Positions 9,534 to 17,839 of a DNA stretch of 64,000 bases are shown here, in pieces. The translations under genes and the position numbers were made by a program. This stretch comes from Lactobacillus sp. ESL0701 (GTDB taxonomy: Bacteria; Bacillota; Bacilli; Lactobacillales; Lactobacillaceae): NCBI RefSeq assembly GCF_029433445.1, contig NZ_JAQTIC010000004.1:1-64000 (forward strand). Reading direction: 5' to 3'. Under the pieces are notes generated by a model that ran no database searches, was not told the origin of the DNA, and was given only the letters and a program-made list of their open reading frames with translations. How positions within the stretch are numbered: position 1 is the first letter of the stretch; the number at the start of each line of letters is the position of its first letter.

Positions 9534-10184
9534 ATGTTAATTGCCCCCTCGATTTTAAACGCCGACAATTTAAACCTAAAAAGTGAGATAGCAGCAGCTG
9601 TTGCTGCAGGAATTAGTCGCTTTCATATTGATATTATGGATGGTCATTTTGTGCCGAATTTGTCTTTTGGACCACAGTTAGTTAGCGACTTTAAGCGTGA
9701 ATTCCCTGATATTACTGCGGAAATCCACTTAATGAGTGACAAGCCGGAAGTGTTTGTTCCGGCTTTTGTTGAAGCTGGAGCTGATGTGGTTGAACTTCAT
9801 TATGAAGCTATGCCTGAAGCGGAATTAACTAAGTGGCTGACTTATTTAAATGACCGCCATGTTAAGGCTGGACTAGTCCTTAATCCTGATACACCGGCAG
9901 CTGTTTTGTCTAAGTTTGCGCCTAAGCTTGATCAAGTATTGTTAATGACGGTTTATCCTGGGTTTGGTGGTCAGAAATTTATACCAGAAATGTCTACTAA
10001 AATTAAGCAGGTCAATGAATTATTGCAAGAAAAGTTGCCAATTGAAGTCGATGGTGGTATTAATGTTGAAACAGCCCAAGTTGCTCAAGCTGCTGGGGCA
10101 AGTATTTTTGTTGCTGGCTCGTATTTGTTTGGTAAAGGGCAGGTTGCTAAGCAAGTTGCAGAATTAATGGCGGTTTTAGGATGA
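9534..10184 (+). CDS. rpe: Ribulose-phosphate 3-epimerase
   Basis: 216 residues. Interconverts ribulose 5-phosphate and xylulose 5-phosphate in the pentose phosphate pathway. A TIM barrel with the family signature HIDIMDGHFVPNLSFGP and the phosphate-binding VDGGIN and VAGSYLFG near the C-terminus. ATG follows AAGGAGAAAGA. It overlaps thiN by 4 nt (ATGA). Confidence 0.96.
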   Translation: MLIAPSILNADNLNLKSEIAAAVAAGISRFHIDIMDGHFVPNLSFGPQLVSDFKREFPDITAEIHLMSDKPEVFVPAFVEAGADVVELHYEAMPEAELTKWLTYLNDRHVKAGLVLNPDTPAAVLSKFAPKLDQVLLMTVYPGFGGQKFIPEMSTKIKQVNELLQEKLPIEVDGGINVETAQVAQAAGASIFVAGSYLFGKGQVAKQVAELMAVLG

Positions 10185-10867
10185 GAGCAGTTGCGTTACT
10201 GGGCGGTCCAGAAGCAGAATGGCCGCAGGAGATTAAGCAGATTTTGACAGCAGCACAAGAACAAGGGGATTTGTTAATTGGTGTTGATCGTGGCAGTATC
10301 CTGCTTGAACAGTTGGGTTTTACGTCTGACTTAGCAGTTGGTGATTTTGATTCCTTAAAAAGACAAGAATTAACTAAGATTGCCTGTGATGTGCCAGATG
10401 TGCGTTATTCGGTCCCTGAAAAAGATTTTACCGATACAGAACTAATGATTAGGGCTGTTTTTAACGATTATCAAGTTGAGAAGTTAACCCTGTTAGGAGC
10501 TACTGGCGGGCGAATCGATCATTTTCTCGTAAATTTGTTAATGCTGCTGAATCCAGCAGTTAATCGGTTTGCAGAACAAGTTCAAATTTTAGACCGGCAA
10601 AATTTGATTAACTTTTATAATCCTGGTAAACATGTAGTAGCACGGCAAGAGGGTTATACCTATTTTGGTGTTGCAACATTAACAGCAGTAGAGCAGCTTA
10701 AGATTGCTAATGCAAAATACAATTTAGCTGATTATCAGAATTCGTATCCTGTGTCGTTTGGTTCCAATGAATTTTTACCGCAGGCAGATTCATTTAATTT
10801 ATCTTTTGCTAAGGGGACAGTTGCTGTTATTCAAGCTAAAGATATTGACCGTTATCAAAATATTTAA
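10181..10867 (+). CDS. thiN: Thiamine pyrophosphokinase
   Basis: 228 residues. Makes thiamine diphosphate from thiamine and ATP. Recognised by the early GVDRGS, the metal-binding GDFDSL, the DFTDTELM segment and GATGGRIDHFL. It is the last gene of the gmk-to-thiN run and is followed by a strong terminator. Confidence 0.94.
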   Translation: MRAVALLGGPEAEWPQEIKQILTAAQEQGDLLIGVDRGSILLEQLGFTSDLAVGDFDSLKRQELTKIACDVPDVRYSVPEKDFTDTELMIRAVFNDYQVEKLTLLGATGGRIDHFLVNLLMLLNPAVNRFAEQVQILDRQNLINFYNPGKHVVARQEGYTYFGVATLTAVEQLKIANAKYNLADYQNSYPVSFGSNEFLPQADSFNLSFAKGTVAVIQAKDIDRYQNI

Positions 10868-10872
10868 CTAAA

Positions 10873-10907
10873 AAAGCCAATTCCTAGTAATACTAAGAAT
10901 TGGCTTT
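10873..10907. terminator. Bidirectional terminator after thiN
   Basis: A 15-bp near-perfect stem beginning AAAGCCAATTC (10873-10887) pairs with 10893-10907 across a 5-nt loop. A-run on one side and T-run on the other allow use from both strands. It separates the plus-strand operon from convergent rpmB. Confidence 0.9.
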
Positions 10908-10921
10908 TAATTTAGGATAAT

Positions 10922-10953
10922 AAAAAAACTGCTAGAAATTAATCTAACAGTTT
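10922..10953 (-). terminator. Terminator of rpmB
   Basis: On the minus strand ACTGTTAGA pairs with TCTAGCAGT (one G-T pair) and is followed by TTTTTTTA. It lies about 10 nt past the rpmB stop. Confidence 0.8.
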
Positions 10954-10963
10954 CTTAAGCGTA

Positions 10964-11149
10964 TTAGACACGAGTCACTTTACCAGACTTCAAAGTCTTG
11001 GTTGAAACCCATACACGCTTTGGTTTACCATCAACAAGAATACGAACTTTTTGAAGGTTTGGCTTCCAAGCACGACGAGCTGAATTCAATGAGTGAGAAC
11101 GTGTGTTACCAAAAGTGGTCTTTTTACCTGTAATATAATCTTTTGCCAT
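10964..11149 (-). CDS. rpmB: 50S ribosomal protein L28
   Basis: 61 residues, normal for the short Firmicute L28. Begins [20 protein letters not shown] and is rich in basic residues; [13 protein letters not shown] is the family core. Preceded by AAAGGAGG, 7 nt before the ATG. It is the only minus-strand gene in this part and has its own promoter and terminator. No zinc-type CXXC motif is present. Confidence 0.97.
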   Translation of the reverse strand: MAKDYITGKKTTFGNTRSHSLNSARRAWKPNLQKVRILVDGKPKRVWVSTKTLKSGKVTRV

Positions 11150-11187
11150 TTGCTAAACCTCCTTTATTTGTGTTTTCATACTTATTT

Positions 11188-11216
11188 AAGATAGCATAAC
11201 TTTTAACGTAATGCAA
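11188..11216 (-). promoter_or_regulatory. rpmB promoter
   Basis: On the minus strand TTGCAT (11216-11211), 17-nt spacer, TATCTT (11193-11188). Predicted start is about 30 nt before the rpmB ATG. Confidence 0.65.
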
Positions 11217-11266
11217 CTGCAAAAGTATTTTTTATGAATGGATTTTGCGTTTATCTTGGTTTACTA

Positions 11267-11275
11267 TGATAAAAT
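11267..11275 (+). promoter_or_regulatory. Possible extended -10 promoter for the Asp23-family/fakA operon
   Basis: TGATAAAAT fits a TGnTAtaaT extended -10. A TTGCGT lies 19 nt upstream (11245-11250), rather far. It is the only good candidate in the divergent gap between rpmB and 11314. Confidence 0.4.
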
Positions 11276-11313
11276 AGATTCATATAAAAGAAACAATGAG
11301 ACGGAGGATAAAC

Positions 11314-11676
11314 ATGGCTGTTAAAATCAAAACAAAAAATGGATTGATTGATATTTCAAACGGAGTAATCGCAACTGTCGTTGGTAGCGCAGCTACGTCT
11401 AATTATGGTGTTGTTGGCATGGCGTCCAAAAATACGATTCGTGATGGTGTTGACGTTATTTTGAACCGTGCGAATTATAAGCGTGGCGTTGTTGTTAAGT
11501 CAGAAGATAATGAAATTACGGTTGATGTTTATATTATTGTCGGTTACGGCTTGAAGATTTCTGAAGTTAGTCGTAATGTACAAGACAGCGTTAAATTCAG
11601 TTTGAAGAATCAACTTGGAATTGACACAAGAGCTGTTAACGTGATCGTTCAAAGTGTTAAAGTACTTGACGAGTAA
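11314..11676 (+). CDS. Asp23/Gls24 family protein (YloU-like)
   Basis: 120 residues. The ATG at 11314 is chosen because GGAGG (11303-11307) sits 6 nt upstream; an in-frame ATG at 11296 would overlap that site. The protein begins MAVKIKTKNGLIDISNGVIA and has the Asp23 pattern of beta strands with VVGSAATSNYGVVGMASKN and VNVIVQSVKVLD. Family members are alkaline-shock or envelope-associated proteins; in this position, before the fatty acid kinase gene, the B. subtilis counterpart is yloU. Exact role unknown. Confidence 0.88.
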   Translation: MAVKIKTKNGLIDISNGVIATVVGSAATSNYGVVGMASKNTIRDGVDVILNRANYKRGVVVKSEDNEITVDVYIIVGYGLKISEVSRNVQDSVKFSLKNQLGIDTRAVNVIVQSVKVLDE

Positions 11677-11697
11677 CTCAGTCGGAGGTTTAGAATA

Positions 11698-13356
11698 TTG
11701 GTTTTAAAGGAAATAGATAGTAACAAATTTAGAGATATGGTACGGGTAGCTACTCACCGGATGGGTCGTAATGCTGAGTTTGTCAACTCACTTAATGTGT
11801 TCCCAGTTCCAGATGGTGACACTGGTACTAACATGAATTTAACTATTGAAAGTGGTGCAAAGGCCGTTGCTGAGAATCCCAGTACGAGTGTGGGCGATCT
11901 AACTGAAAGTTTAGCCAAAGGAATGCTCATGGGAGCACGAGGCAATAGTGGCGTTATTTCTTCACAGCTCTTTAGAGGGCTCTATAAGGCTACTCAAGGC
12001 ATGAAGACTTTAAACGCTCAAGAATTGGCTAATGCGTTTTCTAATGGTGTCGCAACAGCTTATAAGGCTGTGATGAAGCCCGTTGAAGGAACAATCTTAA
12101 CGGTTGCGCGTGTAGCCGCTCAAGAAGGGGCAAACAAGGCCAATGAGACGGATGACGTTGAAGAAGTCATGGAAGCAATTGTTGATGGTGCAAAGAAGTC
12201 TCTGAAGACCACACCTGATCTATTGCCTGTCTTAAAACAAGTTGGTGTCGTTGATTCTGGTGGTCAAGGTCTGCTCTTTATCTATGAAGGCTTTTTGGAA
12301 GGTATCTTAGGCGAGAACTTTGCTGATCGTTACCAACCAGATGAAGGCGAAATGGATGAAATGATTAATGCCATGCACCACCAATCAGTGCAAACACAAT
12401 TATCAACACAAGATATTGAAAATGGTTATTGTACTGAGATCATGGTCGATTTGACCGCTGATATTCCTAATAAAAAACCATTTAATCTTGAAGAATTTAG
12501 AAATCACCTGTCTGAAATTGGTGATTCACTGCTAGCTGTTTCTGATGATGAAGTTGCTAAGGTGCACGTTCATACTGAACACCCCGGTGAAGTTTTTGCA
12601 TACGGCAGTCAGTTTGGTCAATTGGGTAAGATCAAGATTGACAACATGCGGATTCAGCACGAAACAATTGTCAATGATAGTAATGAACAACAGGAGAGTG
12701 TTGATTTTGCGGTAATTGCTGTTGCTTCTGGTAACGGGGTGCGCAAGTTATTCGAAAGCGAAGGCGTTAACCGAATTATCTCTGGTGGTCAGACGATGAA
12801 CCCATCGACGCAAGATATTATTGATGCCATTAAAAAGTCTGGTGCGCAAAAGGCAATCGTTCTGCCAAACAACGGCAATATTGTGATGGCTGCCAAGCAG
12901 GCCGCTGAAGTCAGTGATATTCCTGTTGGCATTGTGCCAACTAAGACGATTTCACAAGGGTTAACAGCAATGCTCTCCTTTGATCCGGACTTATCAGTTG
13001 AAGAAAATGTCGACAGTATGACTGAAGACCTTGAAGCTGTGGTTTCTGGTGAAGTTACACAAGCTAACCGTGATACCACAATTAACGATGTTGAAGTTCA
13101 TGCTAATGACTATCTTGGAATTATTGACGGCGATATTGAAGTTGACCATCCTGACCTAGTTACTGCGACAGTTAACATGATTGAAAAGATGCTGGATGAA
13201 GATTCTGAAATTATTACAATCATGTTTGGTCGGGATTCTAACAAGAAGCAGGCTGATGAAGTTGTAGCTAATTTAGAGGCAAAACACGATGACTTGGAAT
13301 TTGAAGTTCATGATGGCGGTCAGCCAGTTTATAATTTCTTGATTTCTGTTGAATAA
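11698..13356 (+). CDS. fakA: Fatty acid kinase, catalytic subunit FakA (DAK-type)
   Basis: 552 residues, TTG start with TCGGAGG upstream. Phosphorylates fatty acids presented by FakB (DegV) proteins to acyl-phosphates for phospholipid synthesis. The N-terminal Dak2 domain shows VPDGDTGTNMNLT with the metal-binding aspartates 39 and 41 and the segment GARGNSGVISSQLFRG; a middle domain and a C-terminal DegV-like domain follow. No FakB gene is in the window. plsX lies two genes downstream, so the gene set joins exogenous and endogenous acyl-phosphate supply. Confidence 0.92.
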   Translation: MVLKEIDSNKFRDMVRVATHRMGRNAEFVNSLNVFPVPDGDTGTNMNLTIESGAKAVAENPSTSVGDLTESLAKGMLMGARGNSGVISSQLFRGLYKATQGMKTLNAQELANAFSNGVATAYKAVMKPVEGTILTVARVAAQEGANKANETDDVEEVMEAIVDGAKKSLKTTPDLLPVLKQVGVVDSGGQGLLFIYEGFLEGILGENFADRYQPDEGEMDEMINAMHHQSVQTQLSTQDIENGYCTEIMVDLTADIPNKKPFNLEEFRNHLSEIGDSLLAVSDDEVAKVHVHTEHPGEVFAYGSQFGQLGKIKIDNMRIQHETIVNDSNEQQESVDFAVIAVASGNGVRKLFESEGVNRIISGGQTMNPSTQDIIDAIKKSGAQKAIVLPNNGNIVMAAKQAAEVSDIPVGIVPTKTISQGLTAMLSFDPDLSVEENVDSMTEDLEAVVSGEVTQANRDTTINDVEVHANDYLGIIDGDIEVDHPDLVTATVNMIEKMLDEDSEIITIMFGRDSNKKQADEVVANLEAKHDDLEFEVHDGGQPVYNFLISVE

Positions 13357-13359
13357 AAG

Positions 13360-15396
13360 ATGAACACAAAAGCATTGTTTGCTCCGGTAACAGATTTAAA
13401 AGGAGTAGGTACTAAGACAGCTGCTGCCTTAGGCAGCTTGGGTATTTATAGTATCTATGACCTGCTATTCTATTTTCCGTTTCGTTATGATGAACTTCAA
13501 ACAATGCCTCTTGACCAGATCATGGATGGCCAGAAGGTAATGTTAAAAGGCATTGTAGCTACAGAAGCTTTTGTTAGCCGTTTTGGTTATAAAAAGAGCC
13601 GGCTTAGTTTTAAAATGCGGATTGACCATGATATTGTCATGGTCAATTTTTTTAATCAGCCATGGTTAAAGGATAAAATTGAAGTTGGTAAGGAAGTTGC
13701 CGTTTACGGTAAGTATACCGTGGCACGGCAAAGTCTATCAGGCTTCAAGTTTGTCGCGGCTAAGGAAAATGACAGCGGCATGGCGCCGATTTATCCAGTT
13801 AATCGGAATTTGCGCCAGAAAAAATTAGTTGAACTAATTAATCTAGCATTAACTGATTATTTGCCACTGGTTGAGGATGTGGTACCTGATGAGGTCAGGC
13901 AAAAATATCGCCTGTTAACTGATCAGGTAATTATTGCCAAAATGCACCACCCAAAAAATGGACGCGAAGCTGAATTAGCCAAAAGAAGTGCAATTTTTCG
14001 AGAATTTTTCATTTTTCAAATTGAGTTAGCCCAGCTTGCTCAGGGCAATGCAAAACATCACGGTATTGCCAAAAAATATGACCTGAAAGAAGTTGCCAAA
14101 CTGACAAAATTGTTGCCTTTTGAGCTATCGGCGGATCAAAAGCAGGTAGTTAACGAAATATTTGCGGATTTACATTCAACTAGGCAGATGCAAAGGCTAC
14201 TGCAAGGGGATGTTGGTTCTGGTAAAACCGTAGTTGCCGTTTATGCGATTTTTGCGGCGGTCACAGCCGGCTTTCAAGTAGCTTTGATGGTGCCGACCGA
14301 AATTTTGGCAACGCAGCACTTTAAGAAAATTGATGAATTACTTAGACCATTGGGAGTTCGTGTCGCCTTATTGACAGGCACGACCAAGACGCTGGAGCGG
14401 CGAGAAATTTATCGCGAGTTAACTGATGGTACGATTAATGTGGTGATTGGGACCCATGCTTTAATTCAATCTAAGGTGATTTTTAAAAAATTAGGCTTAG
14501 TAATTATTGATGAGCAGCATCGCTTTGGTGTCGGTCAGCGGCAAGCGCTAATTAATAAGGGAGCAAGTCCGGATGTCTTAGCAATGACGGCAACGCCAAT
14601 TCCGCGGACACTCGCCTTAACGGTTTATGGCGAAACAACAGTCTCGGAAATTCGTCACCTGCCGGCTGGTCGTAAACAGATTATTTCAACTTGGAAGACC
14701 AGCAGTCAAATGGATGAAGTTTACCAGTTAATGCATCAGCAGCTTGAGCAAGGCTTTCAGATTTATGCGGTAACACCGCTGATTACTGAGTCTGAGGCCG
14801 TCGACTTAAAAAATGCTGAGCAATTATATACCAAGCTTAGCCATGATTTTCCTAAGCAAAAAGTTGTATTGCTTCATGGTCAAATGCCAGGGGCTAAAAA
14901 AGATGAGATTATGACGGAATTTGCAGCTGGCGAGATTAATATTTTGGTTGCAACAAGTGTAATTGAAGTTGGTGTTGACGTTGCTAATGCAAATATGATG
15001 ATAATTTACAATGCTGATCGCTTTGGCATTAGTCAATTGCACCAGTTGCGTGGTCGGATTGGTCGAGGTAAGACGCAGAGTTATTGCGTTTTTATGGCTG
15101 ATCCAAAAACTGACGCTGGCAAAGCACGAATGCAAATTATTTCTTCAACGACCGATGGCTTTAAATTGGCTGAAGCAGATCTGAAAATGCGGGGTGAAGG
15201 TGACCTGTTTGGCAAGGCTCAATCAGGATTACCCGAATTTCAGGTTGGCAATGTCGTTAATAATTATGAGACACTGGTAGTTGCTCAAAATGTGGCAAAA
15301 TCCCTAATTGAGCAGGATCCGGAATTGGCAGCTGCAGATCACCAGACTTTAAAAGAAGTGCTGGAATATAAGCAGCTGCAGCAAGAACGAACATAG
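13360..15396 (+). CDS. recG: ATP-dependent DNA helicase RecG
   Basis: 678 residues. Drives branch migration and fork reversal in recombination and repair. An N-terminal wedge/OB domain (about 1-200) precedes the helicase lobes with GDVGSGKT at 283-290, DEQH, TATPIPRT and the QLRGRIGRG box. The start at 13360 is 3 nt after the fakA stop; the site upstream is weak, so translation is probably coupled to fakA. The fakA-recG-plsX-acpP order is typical of Firmicutes. Confidence 0.97.
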   Translation: MNTKALFAPVTDLKGVGTKTAAALGSLGIYSIYDLLFYFPFRYDELQTMPLDQIMDGQKVMLKGIVATEAFVSRFGYKKSRLSFKMRIDHDIVMVNFFNQPWLKDKIEVGKEVAVYGKYTVARQSLSGFKFVAAKENDSGMAPIYPVNRNLRQKKLVELINLALTDYLPLVEDVVPDEVRQKYRLLTDQVIIAKMHHPKNGREAELAKRSAIFREFFIFQIELAQLAQGNAKHHGIAKKYDLKEVAKLTKLLPFELSADQKQVVNEIFADLHSTRQMQRLLQGDVGSGKTVVAVYAIFAAVTAGFQVALMVPTEILATQHFKKIDELLRPLGVRVALLTGTTKTLERREIYRELTDGTINVVIGTHALIQSKVIFKKLGLVIIDEQHRFGVGQRQALINKGASPDVLAMTATPIPRTLALTVYGETTVSEIRHLPAGRKQIISTWKTSSQMDEVYQLMHQQLEQGFQIYAVTPLITESEAVDLKNAEQLYTKLSHDFPKQKVVLLHGQMPGAKKDEIMTEFAAGEINILVATSVIEVGVDVANANMMIIYNADRFGISQLHQLRGRIGRGKTQSYCVFMADPKTDAGKARMQIISSTTDGFKLAEADLKMRGEGDLFGKAQSGLPEFQVGNVVNNYETLVVAQNVAKSLIEQDPELAAADHQTLKEVLEYKQLQQERT

Positions 15397-15415
15397 AAAA
15401 GATTGTGGTAGATAA

Positions 15416-16414
15416 ATGAGAACAATTGCAATAGATGCGATGGGCGGCGAAAATGCCCCTAAGGCAATCGTGAAGGCTGTTTTACAAGCGAAGGCAGAAT
15501 TAACCCAAACAAGATTTATTTTGTTTGGTAATGCCAAGCAGATTAATAAATTAGTTGGTTCTGATAAGGAGCGAGTTGAAGTAGTTGCGACAACTGAAGT
15601 TATCAACGATGAAGACGAACCAGTAAAGGCAATTCGCAGTAAAAAAGATTCTTCTTTGGTAGTAGCTGCTCGCTATGTTAAAGAGGGCAAGGCTGATGCA
15701 TTACTATCTTTAGGTAATACTGGGGCATTGTTATCCTGCGGGATTTTTATTATTGGTCGGATTAAAGGAATCGCGCGACCAGGTTTAATGCCAACTTTAC
15801 CAGTTAAAAATTCTGATGATGGTTTTAACATGATTGATGTTGGTGCTAACGCTAAGAGTAAGCCCGAATACATTTTGGCTTGGGCACGCATGGCCGTTTA
15901 TTATGCAGAGAAGGTTCGCGGGATTACTAATCCGCGGGTTGCTTTACTAAATAATGGTGCTGAAAGCGACAAGGGCGATGATGTCCACCAAGCCGCATAC
16001 CAGCTCTTGCTTGACAGCGACCTGAACTTTGTTGGTAATATTGAAGGCAATGAGTTACTTGAAGGTAATGCTGATGTTGTGGCTACCGATGGTTTTACTG
16101 GAAATGCTGTTTTGAAGAATATTGAAGGTACTTCCAGCGTCTTAATTCATTTACTTAAAGACAGCTTGTTAAATAATGGTCTTAAAGCAAAAGTCGGTGC
16201 TTTATTAATTAAAAATGCGCTGAAGGGCTTAATTTCAAAATTTGATACAGCTAAATATGGTGGTGCCGTTTTGCTTGGGGTAAATGCGCCAGTAGTTAAA
16301 ACCCACGGTCGTTCAGATCAACGAGCAATCTATTTCACTCTTAAACAGATTGATAAAATTTTGTCTGAAAAAATTATTGATGAATTTAAAGCAGAATTTT
16401 CCGCTGCTGAATAA
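15416..16414 (+). CDS. plsX: Acyl-ACP:phosphate acyltransferase PlsX
   Basis: 332 residues. Converts acyl-ACP plus phosphate to acyl-phosphate, the donor for glycerol-3-phosphate acylation at the membrane. Begins MRTIAIDAMGGENAPKAIVK, the family signature, and contains LSLGNTGALL, DVGANAKSKPEY and FTGNAVLKNIEG. It lies between recG and acpP. In B. subtilis plsX is followed by fabD and fabG before acpP; those are absent here. Confidence 0.97.
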   Translation: MRTIAIDAMGGENAPKAIVKAVLQAKAELTQTRFILFGNAKQINKLVGSDKERVEVVATTEVINDEDEPVKAIRSKKDSSLVVAARYVKEGKADALLSLGNTGALLSCGIFIIGRIKGIARPGLMPTLPVKNSDDGFNMIDVGANAKSKPEYILAWARMAVYYAEKVRGITNPRVALLNNGAESDKGDDVHQAAYQLLLDSDLNFVGNIEGNELLEGNADVVATDGFTGNAVLKNIEGTSSVLIHLLKDSLLNNGLKAKVGALLIKNALKGLISKFDTAKYGGAVLLGVNAPVVKTHGRSDQRAIYFTLKQIDKILSEKIIDEFKAEFSAAE

Positions 16415-16454
16415 TTAATTAAGGTATAATTAAGAATAATAAGGAGATAAAAGA

Positions 16455-16697
16455 ATGACAGAAGAGCAAATTTTTTCAAAAATTAAAGATATGTTGGCTG
16501 AAAATTTTGAAGTAGATGCAGATAAGATTACTAAAGATACTAACTTTACTAGTGACCTAGATGCTGATTCTATTGATTTAGTAGAATTTATTTTGCAACT
16601 AGAAGATGAATTTGGCGCCGAAATTTCTGATGAAGATGCTGAAAAAATTAAAACAGTTGGTGATGCCGTTAGTTACGTGGCAGCTCACCAAAATTAA
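16455..16697 (+). CDS. acpP: Acyl carrier protein
   Basis: 80 residues, strongly acidic. Carries acyl groups on a 4'-phosphopantetheine attached to Ser39 in the DADSIDLVEF motif (more often DSLD, so Ile replaces Leu). ATG follows AAGGAGATAAAAG. A TATAAT at 16425-16430 upstream has no good -35. In other Firmicutes rnc follows directly; here a 10-kb opp cluster separates them. Confidence 0.96.
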   Translation: MTEEQIFSKIKDMLAENFEVDADKITKDTNFTSDLDADSIDLVEFILQLEDEFGAEISDEDAEKIKTVGDAVSYVAAHQN

Positions 16698-16720
16698 TTT
16701 CTAAAAAGTGATTTTGATAT

Positions 16721-16749
16721 TTGCATGAAGCCTGTTTGATGTATATAAT
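16721..16749 (+). promoter_or_regulatory. Promoter of the opp operon
   Basis: TTGCAT (16721-16726), 17-nt spacer, perfect TATAAT (16744-16749). Predicted start near 16756, about 60 nt before the oppD start. The promoter lies between two arms of an 11-nt perfect inverted repeat, TTAATTTCTAA (16694-16704) and its complement (16749-16759); the second arm covers the expected start point. Confidence 0.8.
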
Positions 16750-16816
16750 TAGAAATTAAATAAATTTGTTAAATATCTTTAATAAATTTTACAAAAATTG
16801 AGAGGGGAAATGACCT

Positions 16817-17836
16817 TTGGAAAAACAAAGTGATCTCTTGCTAGATATCCAGCATTTGCATACGGCGTACCGTCTGCATGGGAAATTTTATGATGCTGCT
16901 GATGATATAAATATTACTCTAAAGCGTGACGAAATTTTATCAGTCGTAGGTGAGTCTGGTTGTGGTAAGAGTACAATTGCCGCAAGTATTATTGGTTTGT
17001 ATGACCATAAAAATACGAAAGTAACTGGGGATATTCTTTATAATGAATTGAACTTAGTTGGACTAAATGAGGCGCTGTTTAATAAAATTCGTGGTAACAA
17101 GATTGGAATGATTTTCCAAGATCCATTGGCAAGTCTTAATCCATTAATGCGGGTTGGCGACCAGGTAGCCGAAACTCTGTATTACCATACCGATATGAAT
17201 GAAAAGGAACGTCATGCGCGCGTTATTGAGTTATTTAATCAGGTAGGTATGCCTAAGCCTGAAGAAATGTATTCAATGTATCCACATGAATTATCTGGTG
17301 GTCTGCGTCAACGGGTCGTAATTGCAATGGCTGTTGCATGTAAGCCTGAAATTATTATTGCTGATGAGCCAACAACTGCTTTGGACGTAACGATTCAGGC
17401 TCAAATTTTGGACCTGTTGGAAGATATTCAAAAGCAATCACATTCCGGCATTATTTTAATTACGCACGACTTAGGCGTTGTTGCTGAAACAGCTGACGAA
17501 GTTGCTGTTATGTATGGCGGACAGGTTGTTGAAAAAGCTGATGTCAAGACGATTTTTAATCATCCATTGCATCCATATACGCGTTCGTTATTGAATTCAA
17601 TGCCACAATCAGATGATGAAAGTGAAGATTTGCATGTTATTCAAGGAACAGTTCCATCATTGCAAAATATGCGGCGGACAGGTGATCGGTTTGCGCCAAG
17701 AATTCCGTGGATTCCTGAAAGCGATCATGAAGCAAATCCAGTGATGCATGAAGTTGAGCCGGGACACTGGGTTAGATGTACATGCTGGAAGACCTTCCAC
17801 TTCCAAGATCAAGATGCTGCAGTAAGTGGGGAGTAA
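16817..17836 (+). CDS. oppD: Oligopeptide ABC transporter ATP-binding protein OppD
   Basis: 339 residues, TTG start with AGAGGGG 9 nt upstream. One of two ATPases that power peptide uptake by the Opp importer. Walker A GESGCGKST from residue 45, signature LSGGLRQR, Walker B IIIADEPTTALD, H-loop ITHDLG, and a C-terminal region with HPYTRSLLNSMP and two cysteines (RCTCW), typical of OppD/DppD. First gene of oppDFBC; 3 nt before oppF. Confidence 0.95.
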   Translation: MEKQSDLLLDIQHLHTAYRLHGKFYDAADDINITLKRDEILSVVGESGCGKSTIAASIIGLYDHKNTKVTGDILYNELNLVGLNEALFNKIRGNKIGMIFQDPLASLNPLMRVGDQVAETLYYHTDMNEKERHARVIELFNQVGMPKPEEMYSMYPHELSGGLRQRVVIAMAVACKPEIIIADEPTTALDVTIQAQILDLLEDIQKQSHSGIILITHDLGVVAETADEVAVMYGGQVVEKADVKTIFNHPLHPYTRSLLNSMPQSDDESEDLHVIQGTVPSLQNMRRTGDRFAPRIPWIPESDHEANPVMHEVEPGHWVRCTCWKTFHFQDQDAAVSGE

Positions 17837-17839
17837 TTT

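Noticed and set aside
12789-13079. 96-codon open frame opposite fakA
   Set aside because: Lies fully antisense to a conserved gene, no ribosome site, no recognisable family; a shadow frame. The same holds for the other antisense frames in priA, smc, ffh, cfa and the permeases.
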